The position numbers were made by a program, and so were the translations under genes. 64,000 bases of DNA from an uncultured Halomonas sp. (GTDB lineage: Bacteria; Pseudomonadota; Gammaproteobacteria; Pseudomonadales; Halomonadaceae), in contig NZ_CAMPKE010000007.1 in the NCBI RefSeq assembly GCF_946887195.1, positions 1-64,000 on the forward strand, read 5' to 3'. Below are positions 27,544-37,374 of the stretch, piece after piece (the stretch's first letter is position 1; every line of letters starts with the position of its first letter). The notes below the pieces were generated by a model. It was not told where the DNA came from and made no database searches. It worked only from the letters and a program-made list of their open reading frames with translations.

Positions 27544-30500
27544 CTAGCCGCGATCGGGTTCCGGGTCGGACTCCCTGTCCTCGACAGGCTTGCCGCGCTT
27601 GCGATCGAACCAATCCTCGGCCTTGGCAACCAGTTCATAGAACATCGGCACGAAGAAGATCGCGATCAGTGTCGCCCCCAGCATACCGCCGATCACCGCG
27701 GTACCGATCGAATGGCGGCTCGCCGAGCTCGCCCCGCTGGCCAGCGCCATGGGAATGACCCCGACGATGAACGCGAACGAGGTCATGATGATCGGCCTGA
27801 AGCGGATACGCGCCGCTTCCTTGGCGGCCTCGATGACTCCCATGCCTTCCTGGCGCTTCTCGACGGCGAATTCGACGATCAGAATGGCATTCTTGGTCGC
27901 CAGGCCGATCAACACCAACAGGCCGATCTGGAAGTAGACATCGTTCTGCAAACCTCGCAACAGCATCGCCACGGTCGCCCCGAACAGCGCGAAGGGCACC
28001 GCGGTGATCACCACCAGCGGCAACGACCAGCGCTCGTACTGGGCGGCGAGAATCAGAATGACCATCACCAGACCGAAAGCGAAAGCCAACGTCGAGGTAC
28101 TCGAGGAACTCTGCTGTTGATAGGCCGCGCCCGTCCAGCCCAGTTGATAACCGCCACCGGAGACTTCACGCGTGACTTCGGCCATCGCCTGCAGTGCCTG
28201 GCCCGAGCTGTAGCCCGGCGCGGCCTGCCCCTGAATCTTGGCCGACGGGAACAGATTGAAGCGCTGGATGATACTCGGCGCCTGCTGGCGCTGCATGCTG
28301 ACGACGCTGGATAGCGGCACCATCGCACCACTATCGGCACGCACGTAGACATCGTTGAGATCGTCCGGCGTCTCGCGGAACTTGGCCTCGGATTGCAGGT
28401 TGACCTGGAAGTTACGCCCGAACAGCGTGAAATCGTTGACGTACAGCCTGCCGAAGGTGCTCTGCATCGTCGAGTAGATCTCACTGAGCGGAATGCCCAT
28501 GCTACGCGCCTTGTCGCGATCGATGGTCGCCTTGTAGGACGGCACCTGAGTATTGATCGTGGTGCGTACCTGGGTCAGCTCGGGTCGCTCATTGGCCGCC
28601 GCCACTACTTTCTGAGCGGTCGCCTCGATCTCCTGGGGCGAGGCGCCCTCGGTCGATTGCAGATAGCCTTCGAAGCCACCCGTGGTCGACAAGCCCTGAA
28701 TCGGCGGCGGGTTGAAGGCGATCACCTGGCCATCCGGCATGGTGCTACCGATGCCGAACGTCCTGCCCACCATCTGCTGGGCCGTGACATCGCGTTCCGC
28801 CCAATCCTTGAACGTCACGAAGGCGACCCCGGCATTGGGCAACTGGGCACCCGCCAGAAGGTCGAAGCCGGCAAAGGAAACCACGTTCTCGACACTGTCC
28901 TGTTCCAGCAGCTTGCTGACGAGCTCCTGGTTGAAATCGTCGGTGCGCGGTAGCGCCGATGCCGCCGGCAGGCTGGTTATCGCCAGGATGAAACCTTGAT
29001 CTTCATCTGGCACCAGCGCACCGGGCAGGCGCATGAACAGCAGGAAGGTAATCACGCAGAAACCGACGAACAGCGTTACGCCCACCAGCGTCCGGCGCAT
29101 GAAGAAAGTCACGCCTTTCATGTAACCGCGCGTGGTCTTCTCGAGTGCGCGGTTGAACCAGCGAAACGGCGCGATCACTTCCTTGTCGTGTGGCTTGAGC
29201 AGCAGCGCGCACATCGCCGGTGACAGGGTCAGCGCGACGATCGCCGAGATCAGCACCGAAATCGCGATGGTGATCGCGAACTGGCTATAGAGCTGGCCCG
29301 AAAGCCCGCCGAGAAAGCCTACGGGAATGAACACCGCGGCCATGACCAGGGTCACCGCGATGATCGGCTCGGATATCTCCGACATCGCCTTGAGCGCGGC
29401 CTGCTTGGGCGGCAGGTCCTCCTCCTCCATGACCCGTTCGACGTTCTCGATGACGATGATCGCATCGTCGACGACGATGCCGATCGCCAGAATCATGCCG
29501 AACAGCGTCAGCAGATTGACCGAAAAGCCAAGCACGTACATGCCGGCGAAGGTGCCGACGATCGAAATGGGAATGGCGATGATCGGCACGATGGCCGCCC
29601 GCCACTTCTGCAGAAAGACGAACACCACCACCACCACCAGGATCAACGCCTCGACGAAGGTCTTGATGACCTCGTCGATCGAGACCTGCACGAACTTGGT
29701 GGTGTCGTAGGGCACACTGTACTTCATGCCTTCGGGGAAGTTGGCCGCCAGCCGTTCCAGCGTATCCTGAATCGCTTCGGCGGTTTCCAGCGCATTGGCC
29801 CCAGGTTGCAGGTAGATGCCGATAGGCACCGCCGGCTGGTTGTTCAGGCGTCCTACGAACGAGTAATCCTGGGCGCCGAGTTCGACGCGTGCCACATCGT
29901 CGAGCGTCAGCGAGCTGCCATTTTCGTTGGTGCGCAGCAGGATGTCCTCGAACTGCGCCACGCTATTGAAGCGGCCCTCGGTGGTAATCGTGAACGTATA
30001 AGGGCGCGGGTCCGGGTTGGGCATCGCGGCCAGCTTGCCAGCGGGAAACTGCGAGTTCTGCTGACTGATCGCATCGGCCACCTCGCTGGTGGTGATGTTG
30101 TAGTCGGCCATCTTGGCCGGATCCAGCCACACCCGAATGGAGTAATCCTTGGCACCGAAAAGCTGCGCGGTGCCCACGCCATCGGTACGCTTGAGCGCAT
30201 CGATGATGTTGACCAGCGCATAGTTGCTCAAATAGACCGAATCGTAGGAATGGTCGGGCGACGACAGTGTGATGACCTGAAGAATGCTCGATGAGCGCTT
30301 CTCGACCTGGACCCCCTGGGTCTGAACCACACTAGGCAACTGGGCCATCGCCTGTTGCACGCGGTTGTTGACATCGATCGTGGCCTGATCCGGGTCGGTA
30401 CCGATGGCAAACGTCGCGCTCAGGCTCATCGTGCCGCTATCGGCGCTCGTGGAATCGATGTAAAGCAGGTTGTCGATGCCATTGATCGCCTGCTCGATCG

Positions 30501-30696
30501 GCGCGGCCACCGCCTCGGAGACGGTCTCCGCGCTGGCGCCGGGATAGGTCGCGCTGACCTGGACCGATGGCGGTACGATCTGCGGGTACTGCTCCACCGG
30601 CAACACCCGCAACGAAAGCAGCCCGGCGATCACGATGATTATCGAGAGGACAGTCGATAGGACCGGACGGCGAATGAAGAAACTGGAGACATTCAT
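27544..30696 (-). CDS. RND multidrug efflux transporter, AcrB/MexB/TtgB type
   Basis: A 1050-residue HAE-1 inner-membrane pump. The opening SSFFIRRPVLSTVLSIIIVIAG is standard, and transmembrane helix 4 carries FGMILAIGIVVDDAIIVIENVERVM, with the paired aspartates that relay protons. RND motifs near the C-terminus (KNAILIVEFAVEKRQEGM; GVIPMALASGASSASRHSIGTAVIGG) are intact. It begins four bases inside the end of the adaptor gene. With the adaptor and an outer-membrane channel it would export drugs and solvents; no channel gene follows, so a TolC/OprM homologue elsewhere must serve. Confidence 0.96.
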   Translation of the reverse strand: MNVSSFFIRRPVLSTVLSIIIVIAGLLSLRVLPVEQYPQIVPPSVQVSATYPGASAETVSEAVAAPIEQAINGIDNLLYIDSTSADSGTMSLSATFAIGTDPDQATIDVNNRVQQAMAQLPSVVQTQGVQVEKRSSSILQVITLSSPDHSYDSVYLSNYALVNIIDALKRTDGVGTAQLFGAKDYSIRVWLDPAKMADYNITTSEVADAISQQNSQFPAGKLAAMPNPDPRPYTFTITTEGRFNSVAQFEDILLRTNENGSSLTLDDVARVELGAQDYSFVGRLNNQPAVPIGIYLQPGANALETAEAIQDTLERLAANFPEGMKYSVPYDTTKFVQVSIDEVIKTFVEALILVVVVVFVFLQKWRAAIVPIIAIPISIVGTFAGMYVLGFSVNLLTLFGMILAIGIVVDDAIIVIENVERVMEEEDLPPKQAALKAMSEISEPIIAVTLVMAAVFIPVGFLGGLSGQLYSQFAITIAISVLISAIVALTLSPAMCALLLKPHDKEVIAPFRWFNRALEKTTRGYMKGVTFFMRRTLVGVTLFVGFCVITFLLFMRLPGALVPDEDQGFILAITSLPAASALPRTDDFNQELVSKLLEQDSVENVVSFAGFDLLAGAQLPNAGVAFVTFKDWAERDVTAQQMVGRTFGIGSTMPDGQVIAFNPPPIQGLSTTGGFEGYLQSTEGASPQEIEATAQKVVAAANERPELTQVRTTINTQVPSYKATIDRDKARSMGIPLSEIYSTMQSTFGRLYVNDFTLFGRNFQVNLQSEAKFRETPDDLNDVYVRADSGAMVPLSSVVSMQRQQAPSIIQRFNLFPSAKIQGQAAPGYSSGQALQAMAEVTREVSGGGYQLGWTGAAYQQQSSSSTSTLAFAFGLVMVILILAAQYERWSLPLVVITAVPFALFGATVAMLLRGLQNDVYFQIGLLVLIGLATKNAILIVEFAVEKRQEGMGVIEAAKEAARIRFRPIIMTSFAFIVGVIPMALASGASSASRHSIGTAVIGGMLGATLIAIFFVPMFYELVAKAEDWFDRKRGKPVEDRESDPEPDRG

Positions 30697-31985
30697 GCGC
30701 CGTCGTCCTCCTGCGCCGTAGAGGCTGCCGGCTCATTGGCGGACTGGTCGCCGGAGGAGGCGCCTGGCGTTGCCGCCTGATTATCGCTTGCCGATGACTC
30801 CTGCATCTGATTCTCGGCGGACAGCGCTTCAGGCTCGGCCTCGCCATCGAAGGGCTTCGGCTCGATACGCCGACCAGGCTGAACGCTGGCGACATGGGTT
30901 ACCACCACGCGCTGGCCGGGCTCGAGACCGCTATCGATCACGATCCATGGCCCAGATCGATCGCCGAGATTGACGTTGATCGGCTTGGCCTCGCCGTTCT
31001 CGGCGATGACGTAAACCAGCGGCCCCTCGCGGCCTTCGAGTACGGCAATCTCGGGCACGGCGATGACATTGGGCATTACCAGACCATCGAGACGCACATG
31101 CACGAACTGGCCCGGGAGAAACAGCGATTTGGCATTATCGAAGGTCGCCTCGGCCTGCACGGTACCGGTATCGCGATCGACACTCGCGCCCAGATAATTG
31201 AGCCGGCCACGCAAGCGATTCACCTCGCTATTGGGCGTCAGAGTTGCCAGTGCGATGGGCGTCACCTCGCCGGCATCGGGCGTTTTGCGCTGCATGCGCA
31301 GCGCCGCGGCATCTTCGGGCGGCAGGGCGAAACGCGCCTGAATGGTCCGCAGCGGGGTGATCGTCACGAGCTCCTGTGGCGGCTGCACCAGCGCGCCGAC
31401 ATTGACTTCACTCAGGCCGATCTGGCCGGAAACCGGCGCCGTTACCGTGGTGTAATCCAGGTCGATCTGGGCGTCGTCGAGCGCCGCCTGGGCCTGGGCG
31501 ACCATCGCCTGTGCGATTTTCAACGTCGCCAGCGCCTCGTCACGCTGCTGCTGGCTTACCGAATTCTGCTCATACAACCGCTCGAAGCGCTCCCAGTTGC
31601 GTTGCGCCCGGTACAGCTCCGCCTCGGCGCTTTGCAGATCGGCACGGCGCTGGCGCACGGTCGCCTCATAGCGGGCGGGCTCGATCGTGAACAATAGCTG
31701 GCCCTTCTCGACCCGCTCGCCCTCCTGGTAATGCCTTTCCTGCAGAATGCCGGTGACGCGGGCGGTCACGGTCACCTGCTGTTCGCTGCGCAGCAATGCG
31801 GAATACTGCTTATCGACCGGCAAGTTGCGAGGTTGTACTTCCAGCACTTGAGCGGGAAGCGGAGGTGGCTGTTGCTGATTGCCGCCTGGCGCCTGCTGAG
31901 CGGATTCCTGCCCGCACCCAGCCAGCACCAACGCTACCAGCGCCATGCCCCAGCACAGCCTATGCAAGCCTTTGTTGTTGCGCAT
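30693..31985 (-). CDS. RND efflux periplasmic adaptor lipoprotein, AcrA/MexA/TtgA type
   Basis: A 430-residue protein. The ATG at 31985 follows AAGGGA; a lipobox (LAGC) gives Cys25 or so as the lipid anchor. The lipoyl and hairpin region (VTARVTGILQERHYQEGERVEKGQLLFTIEP) and the beta-barrel (ITPLRTIQARFALP) follow. The C-terminus carries a Ser/Ala/Gln/Glu-rich tail longer than usual. It is the first gene of the pump operon and divergent from a TetR repressor. Confidence 0.94.
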   Translation of the reverse strand: MRNNKGLHRLCWGMALVALVLAGCGQESAQQAPGGNQQQPPPLPAQVLEVQPRNLPVDKQYSALLRSEQQVTVTARVTGILQERHYQEGERVEKGQLLFTIEPARYEATVRQRRADLQSAEAELYRAQRNWERFERLYEQNSVSQQQRDEALATLKIAQAMVAQAQAALDDAQIDLDYTTVTAPVSGQIGLSEVNVGALVQPPQELVTITPLRTIQARFALPPEDAAALRMQRKTPDAGEVTPIALATLTPNSEVNRLRGRLNYLGASVDRDTGTVQAEATFDNAKSLFLPGQFVHVRLDGLVMPNVIAVPEIAVLEGREGPLVYVIAENGEAKPINVNLGDRSGPWIVIDSGLEPGQRVVVTHVASVQPGRRIEPKPFDGEAEPEALSAENQMQESSASDNQAATPGASSGDQSANEPAASTAQEDDGA

Positions 31986-32023
31986 CGCGCTATCCCTTGA
32001 TCGTTTAACAATGGCGGCCAAGA

Positions 32024-32049
32024 TTACATCCATACAACCATGAATGTAA
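32024..32049. promoter_or_regulatory. TtgR/AcrR-like operator
   Basis: TTACAT (32024-32029) and ATGTAA (32044-32049) form a dyad. The right part ACAACCATGAATGTAA is the same as in the Pseudomonas putida TtgR operator as I recall it. It lies 38 nt upstream of the adaptor ATG and about 140 nt upstream of the TetR gene, so it should repress the pump and possibly the repressor itself. Confidence 0.75.
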
Positions 32050-32186
32050 ATATCGAGAGGTTAAGGTATGATGACCGCAACGACGCAGAACACCTTGCAT
32101 TAATTAGCCTTGCTGAAGGAGCCGCTGAATAAGGCTGTTATATAGTGGTTCCCTGATATATTTACCGTTTCGAGTCTCCACCCTTC

Positions 32187-32804
32187 ATGCCCAGACGCAC
32201 CAAAGCCGAAGCCAAAGCCACTCGCGAAACCCTGCTCGATGCCGCCGAGGAGATGTTCTTCGAGAAAGGCGTGGCACGCACTTCGCTCGAACAGATCGCA
32301 CGCCATGCAGGAATGACCCGGGGCGCGGTCTACTGGCATTTCAAGAACAAGGCCGACCTGTTCCATGCCTTGCTCGAGCGGGTGAGCATGCCCTTCGAGG
32401 AGCTGATCGACGAAGTCAACGACGCCGCCATGGCCGACTCCCCCCTCGATGCCCTGCGCCTGGCCTGCCATAACGGTCTGGCACGCATCGAACAGCCGCG
32501 TGCCCAGCGGGTTCACTCCATCCTGTTGCATCGCTGCGAGTTCTTCAGCGACATCAATCCGCTGGAAATGCAGAATCGTCTGACCTGCGAATGTCACGAT
32601 GAAATGTGCGAGCACTTTCGTCATGCCCACGATCAAGGATTGCTACAGCCCAGCCTGACGCCCGAGATCGCTGCTCGTCTGCTGCAATCGATGCTTGGTG
32701 GCCTGTTTCACGATTGGCTACGCGACCCTGCGAGCTTCTCGCTTCGCGACGAAGGCGGCAAGCTGATCGACACCCTGTTCCAGTTGATCAGCCGCGATAA
32801 ATAA
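32187..32804 (+). CDS. TetR-family repressor of the RND pump (AcrR/TtgR-like)
   Basis: A 205-residue regulator. The helix-turn-helix is TSLEQIARHAGMTRGAVYWHFKNKADLF (about residues 32-60), almost the AcrR/TtgR signature; a C-terminal ligand domain follows. It is divergent from the efflux operon, with the TtgR-like operator between them. The expected ligands are hydrophobic drugs or aromatic solvents that release the repressor. Confidence 0.92.
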   Translation: MPRRTKAEAKATRETLLDAAEEMFFEKGVARTSLEQIARHAGMTRGAVYWHFKNKADLFHALLERVSMPFEELIDEVNDAAMADSPLDALRLACHNGLARIEQPRAQRVHSILLHRCEFFSDINPLEMQNRLTCECHDEMCEHFRHAHDQGLLQPSLTPEIAARLLQSMLGGLFHDWLRDPASFSLRDEGGKLIDTLFQLISRDK

Positions 32805-32824
32805 CCCCGTCCATCGGTAAGCGA

Positions 32825-34639
32825 TCAGGGGGTTTCCGGCTCGCTACGCGCAGCGCCAGGCGCCTCGGCGCGCGCCGGTCGCCCCCCCAATTCCTTGTGA
32901 AACAGCGATTGCAACTCGGCCATGGCTGCCTTCTCGTTGGCCATCAGCGCCGCTTCATCGTTGCGATGCGCATAGGAATCGACGAACAGCTGGTTATCGA
33001 AATCCCGGAACGTACGTACCGCATCCAGCGCGTTGGAGCTGGGATACCCCACGCCCTTGAGGACTTCCATACTCATCTCCATGCTCGCCGCGAAGGTTTC
33101 GCGAACCACCGCATCGACACCAATCTCCATCAGTTGCCAGGCGTGATGGCGATTGCGGGCTCGGGCGAATACCTTGAGGCGAGGAAAGTGCGCGCGTACC
33201 TGGCGGGCGATCAGCGTGGCCGTGTCGGCATCGTCGACGGCGATGACCATCACTTGGGCCTGCTCGGCGCCCGCCGCGCGCAGCAAGTCGAGCCGAGTGG
33301 CATCGGCGTAGTAGATTCGCGAGCCAAAGCGGCGAATGAATTCCACTTGAGTGATATTGGGGTCGAGCGCGGTAAAATTGATGCCCTGGGTCTTCAGCAC
33401 CCGCGCCACCATCTGGCCGAAGCGGCCAAGGCCGGCGATCAGCACCGGCGGCGTGTCGTCGCCGAAATCGCCATCGAACGGCCGCTGATCCTTGAAACGG
33501 TCGCCCAGGCGCTCGCCGGCACGATACAAAAACGGCGTCAATGCCATGGTCAGCGTTACCGCGGCGATACACAGGCTGGCGATGCGTTGCTCGAATACCC
33601 CGGCACCGACCGCCGCGGTGAGCAGCACGAAATCGAACTCGCCGCCCTGAGCAATGACCGTGGCCAAGCGTGGGATCTCGGTCCGAGGTAGCCGCGCGAT
33701 CACGCCCACCAGGGCGATGACGACCAGCTTGGCCAGCAGCAATGCCACGGTGATGCCCAGTACCCAGAGCAGATTGTCGTAGACCAGCCCAAGGTTCACC
33801 GACATGCCCACGGCAATGAAGAACAGCCCCAGCAGCAGCCCCTTGAACGGCTCGATATTGGCTTCGAGCTCATGCCGGTAAGCGGTGTCGGCGAGCATCA
33901 CGCCGCCCAGGAAGGCCCCCAGCGCCATCGACAGGCCCGCCCAATCCATCACCAGTGCCATCCCCAGCACCATGAACAGTGCCGCGGCGGTAAACACCTC
34001 ATGGACTTCGCTGCGTGCCACCAGTGCCAATACCCGTGGGAACACCAGCCGACCGAAGACGATCGCGGCAATCACCATGCCCACCCCGCGCAGCGCCGCC
34101 AGCCAGGCATTGCCGGACGCGGCAGCGGCATCGCCGGCGAACAGCGGCAGCAGCGCCAACAGCGGAATCACCGCCAGGTCCTGGAAAAGCAGAATCGAGA
34201 ATGCCGCCTGGCCATGCGGTGTGGCGAGTTGGTGGCGCTCGTTGAGTACTTGCAGGGCGAACGCCGTCGAGGATAGCGCGAGAATCAGCCCCAGCAGAAC
34301 CGACACCTCGAGCGATAGCCCCAATGCCAGCCCGATTGGCGTCAGCAGTGCGCCACACCCCAGCATCTGCAGGCTGCCCAGCCCGAGCAGGCGCTTACGC
34401 AGCGCCCATAGCCGCGATGGCTCGAGCTCGAGACCGATGATGAACAACAGCATGACCACGCCGAATTCGGCGAAGTGCAGCACGCTCTCCGGCTCGGCGA
34501 TAAAGCCACTGACCGAGGGCCCAAGCATCAAACCGGCGGCCAGATAGCCGAGTATCGACCCCAGCCCGAGGCGCCGGAACAGCGGCACCACGATGATCGC
34601 GGCACCCAGCAATACGGCGGCTTCAACGAGAAAATGCAT
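32825..34639 (-). CDS. CPA2-family cation:proton antiporter with RCK domain (KefB/KefC-like)
   Basis: A 604-residue protein. About twelve to thirteen transmembrane helices (residues 1-380) include the Na/H-exchanger fold with LFQDLAVIPLLALLPLF. A soluble RCK_N domain follows (PVLIAGLGRFGQMVARVLKTQGINFTALD, residues about 400-520). The tail holds FRDFDNQLFVDSY. It probably exchanges K+ for H+ under control of a nucleotide or glutathione ligand. No KefF/KefG partner gene is adjacent. It lies 45 nt downstream of the GNAT gene. Confidence 0.92.
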   Translation of the reverse strand: MHFLVEAAVLLGAAIIVVPLFRRLGLGSILGYLAAGLMLGPSVSGFIAEPESVLHFAEFGVVMLLFIIGLELEPSRLWALRKRLLGLGSLQMLGCGALLTPIGLALGLSLEVSVLLGLILALSSTAFALQVLNERHQLATPHGQAAFSILLFQDLAVIPLLALLPLFAGDAAAASGNAWLAALRGVGMVIAAIVFGRLVFPRVLALVARSEVHEVFTAAALFMVLGMALVMDWAGLSMALGAFLGGVMLADTAYRHELEANIEPFKGLLLGLFFIAVGMSVNLGLVYDNLLWVLGITVALLLAKLVVIALVGVIARLPRTEIPRLATVIAQGGEFDFVLLTAAVGAGVFEQRIASLCIAAVTLTMALTPFLYRAGERLGDRFKDQRPFDGDFGDDTPPVLIAGLGRFGQMVARVLKTQGINFTALDPNITQVEFIRRFGSRIYYADATRLDLLRAAGAEQAQVMVIAVDDADTATLIARQVRAHFPRLKVFARARNRHHAWQLMEIGVDAVVRETFAASMEMSMEVLKGVGYPSSNALDAVRTFRDFDNQLFVDSYAHRNDEAALMANEKAAMAELQSLFHKELGGRPARAEAPGAARSEPETP

Positions 34640-34684
34640 GCTACGACGTTCCTTGTGTATCGAGTTCCGATGTCATGCTACCAC

Positions 34685-35836
34685 TCAGTCGGCCGCCTGC
34701 GCCGGGGCGTCGCGAAACGGCAGCCGGGACATGGCCTCGCGATGATAAGCCATGACGTAGTCGCTCTCCTCGCGGCAGAAGTGAGCTACCGCGCGATGAA
34801 AGTCGGGGTCGGCGATGTAGTGCAGCGAGCGCAGCAGGCGTGGTGCGAAACCGCGCGTCAGCTTGTGCTCGCCCTGCGTGCCAGGGTCGAAGCGCGTCAG
34901 ACCCTGTTCCAGGCAATGCTCGATGCCCTGGTAATAACAGGTCTCGAAATGCAGGCAATCGGCGGCTACCTCGCTGCCCCAATAGCGTCCGTACAGCGTT
35001 TTGTCGCCTTGCAGGCACAAGGCCGCCGCGACCGGCTGCCCGCCCAGCCGGGCCTGGATCAACAACAGCGCCTGCGGCAGCGACTCGTGCAAGCGCGCGA
35101 AGAATTCATAACTCAGGTAGGGGCGCTGGCCGCGCTCCAGATACGTCATCCGATAGCAGCGGTAGAAGTGCTCGAGCGCCGCCCGGTCGATCCGCTCGCC
35201 GCTCAATCGATGCAGTGACAGGCCCTGCTCGGCGACCCGGCGCCGTTCGCGACGAACCTCCTTGCGCCGCTTCGATGTCATGGCCGCGAGAAAGCCATCG
35301 AAATCGCCGAAGCCACGATCCCGCCATTGGAATTGCACCGCATGGCGCTCGATCAGCCGCGGCCTTACCGCCAGCCAGGCATCGACCTCGGCGTTTTCGG
35401 CAAACAGCAGATGCCAGCTCGACAGGCTGGCGTCGCAGCACCGCTCCGCCAGCGCCCGGAGCACGTCGTGACGCTCGCACCCCGGCGCCATCAGCACACG
35501 CGGCCCCGGCGCCGGGGTGAAGGGAATCGCACTCAGCCCTTTGGGGTAATAGCTGCCACCCGCGCGCTCCCAGGCATCCGCCCAGGCCCAGTCGAAGACG
35601 TATTCGCCGTAGGAATGCGTCTTGTAATAGCGCGGCAAGGCCGCGATCAATCGTCCGCCCTGCCATACCAGCAAATGGCTGGGTGTCCAGCCGCGTTGTT
35701 GCGTCACCGCACCCGAGGCTTCGAGCGCGTGAAGAAATTCATGGCGCAGGAACGGCTGATCGGCATCGACCAGCGCATTCCAACGCGTCGCGTCGATGCC
35801 TTCGATGGCGGCTAGCGTCTGAACCTCGCAGCGCAT
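34685..35836 (-). CDS. GNAT/FemX-like N-acyltransferase (peptidogalycan family, COG3146 type)
   Basis: A 383-residue protein. The N-terminal half has FLRHEFLHALEASGAV and the C-terminal half FYRCYRMTYLERGQRPYLSYEFFARL, GGQPVAAALCLQGDKTLYGRYWG and FETCYYQGIEHCLEQGLTRFDPGTQGEHKLTRGF, all conserved in this widespread uncharacterised family of double-GNAT (FemX-like) proteins. GGGAGAAG precedes the ATG. The substrate is not known; peptidoglycan or another aminoacyl acceptor has been suggested for the family. Confidence 0.82.
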   Translation of the reverse strand: MRCEVQTLAAIEGIDATRWNALVDADQPFLRHEFLHALEASGAVTQQRGWTPSHLLVWQGGRLIAALPRYYKTHSYGEYVFDWAWADAWERAGGSYYPKGLSAIPFTPAPGPRVLMAPGCERHDVLRALAERCCDASLSSWHLLFAENAEVDAWLAVRPRLIERHAVQFQWRDRGFGDFDGFLAAMTSKRRKEVRRERRRVAEQGLSLHRLSGERIDRAALEHFYRCYRMTYLERGQRPYLSYEFFARLHESLPQALLLIQARLGGQPVAAALCLQGDKTLYGRYWGSEVAADCLHFETCYYQGIEHCLEQGLTRFDPGTQGEHKLTRGFAPRLLRSLHYIADPDFHRAVAHFCREESDYVMAYHREAMSRLPFRDAPAQAAD

Positions 35837-35886
35837 CGCTTCTCCCTGGGTTAGTCTGATGAGAGTCGTCCGATGAGGGGAGTATC

Positions 35887-37368
35887 ATGGCCACGATGGC
35901 GAGATACACGCAACGTACCGAGAATAGTGGAAGTCATGAGGATAGCGGCATGAGCGTGGCCACCGATAGTACCGCCGATGGCGATCTCGACCGCCGCTTC
36001 GCGGCGCAGCGCGAGGCCCATCGCAACGATCCTTACCCATCGCTTGCGAGCCGGCTCGAACGTCTCGCCCGCCTGGCGCGCATGACCCGCGATCACGCCG
36101 CTCAGATCGAGAGCGCGATCGATCGGGATTTCGGCCATCGCTCGCGGGTCGAGACCCGCATGACCGAGATCGCCACGCTCATGCAGGCGATTCGCCATAC
36201 CCGGCGCCACCTGAAACGCTGGATGCGCACCCGGCGTGCCAGCGTCAACTGGCGCTTTCTACCCGCCAAGGGGTATATCCAGCGCCAGCCGCTGGGAGTG
36301 GTCGGTATCATCTCGCCGTGGAATTACCCTTGGAACCTGGCCATGCTGCCGGCACTCGACGCACTGGCGGCAGGCAACCGGGTGATGATCAAACCCAGCG
36401 AACTGACACCGGCGACCTCCAAGCTGATGGCCGAACTCGCCGCACGCCATTTCGCGCCGGAAGAGCTATGCGTGATCACCGGCGATACCGATGTCGGCCG
36501 CGCCTTCGCCAGCCTGCCCTTCGATCACCTGCTGTTCACCGGCTCCACCGAGGTGGGCCGCCAGGTCGCGCAGGCCGCCGCCGCCAACCTGACACCGGTA
36601 ACCCTGGAGCTGGGCGGCAAGTCGCCGGCGATCGTCGACGCTGGCGCCGACCTGATCGATGCCGCGCGGCGCATCGCTTTCGGCAAGTGGCTCAACGCCG
36701 GCCAGACCTGCATCGCCCCCGATTACGTGCTGCTCCCCGAGCGGCATATGAAAGCGTTCGTCGAGGCACTCAAGACCACGGTCGCCACGTTCTACCCCAA
36801 CCTGGCCGCCAACGACGATGTCAGCGCCATCATCAGCCGGCGCCATCGCCAGCGACTGATCGAGCTGCGCGACGAGGCGGAGAATCACGGCTGCCGGGTA
36901 CTCGAACTGGGCGCCAGCGCCGAACAGCTCGAAGCCAGCGGCAAGCTGCCGCCGACGCTGATACTCAATCCGCACCGGGATTTACGGGTGATGCGCGAGG
37001 AGGTATTCGGCCCGCTACTGCCAGTAATCGGCGTCAAGGATCTCGATGCCGCCATCGCCTTCGTCAACGCCCGGCCGCACCCGCTGGCGCTGTATGCCTT
37101 CAGCGACGATCCGGCGAGCCATGAGCGCTTGCTGACGCGTACCGCCTCGGGCGGCATGGTGATCAACGACACCCTGTGGCACGTCGCCCAGGAAGCCATG
37201 CCGTTCGGTGGGGTTGGCGCCAGCGGTAGCGGGGCTTATCACGGCGAGCGCGGGTTTCTCACTTTCAGCCACGAGCGCAGCGTGTTCCACCAATCGCGAC
37301 GCAGTGGCGCGACACTGATTCATCCACCCTACCGGCGCTGGCTGCTGAAACTGTTGCGAGTCATTTAA
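35887..37368 (+). CDS. Aldehyde dehydrogenase, coniferyl-aldehyde dehydrogenase (CalB) type
   Basis: A 493-residue NAD(P)-dependent enzyme. The general base Glu is in LELGGKSP, the catalytic Cys in NAGQTCIAPDYVL, and the cofactor pocket in FTGSTEVGRQV. PLGVVGIISPWNYPWNLAMLPALDALAAGNRVMIKPSE and the C-terminal FSHERSVFHQS are typical of the coniferyl/fatty aldehyde group (class 3-like, short). GAGGGGAG precedes ATG 35887; ATG 35950 is a possible later start. It probably oxidises aromatic or aliphatic aldehydes. Confidence 0.88.
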   Translation: MATMARYTQRTENSGSHEDSGMSVATDSTADGDLDRRFAAQREAHRNDPYPSLASRLERLARLARMTRDHAAQIESAIDRDFGHRSRVETRMTEIATLMQAIRHTRRHLKRWMRTRRASVNWRFLPAKGYIQRQPLGVVGIISPWNYPWNLAMLPALDALAAGNRVMIKPSELTPATSKLMAELAARHFAPEELCVITGDTDVGRAFASLPFDHLLFTGSTEVGRQVAQAAAANLTPVTLELGGKSPAIVDAGADLIDAARRIAFGKWLNAGQTCIAPDYVLLPERHMKAFVEALKTTVATFYPNLAANDDVSAIISRRHRQRLIELRDEAENHGCRVLELGASAEQLEASGKLPPTLILNPHRDLRVMREEVFGPLLPVIGVKDLDAAIAFVNARPHPLALYAFSDDPASHERLLTRTASGGMVINDTLWHVAQEAMPFGGVGASGSGAYHGERGFLTFSHERSVFHQSRRSGATLIHPPYRRWLLKLLRVI

Positions 37369-37374
37369 GCGGTT

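Noticed and set aside
32801..32833. AACCCC...GGGGTT inverted repeat between the TetR and Kef genes as a terminator
   Set aside because: The stem is short, the loop is about 20 nt and there is no T-run of useful length.
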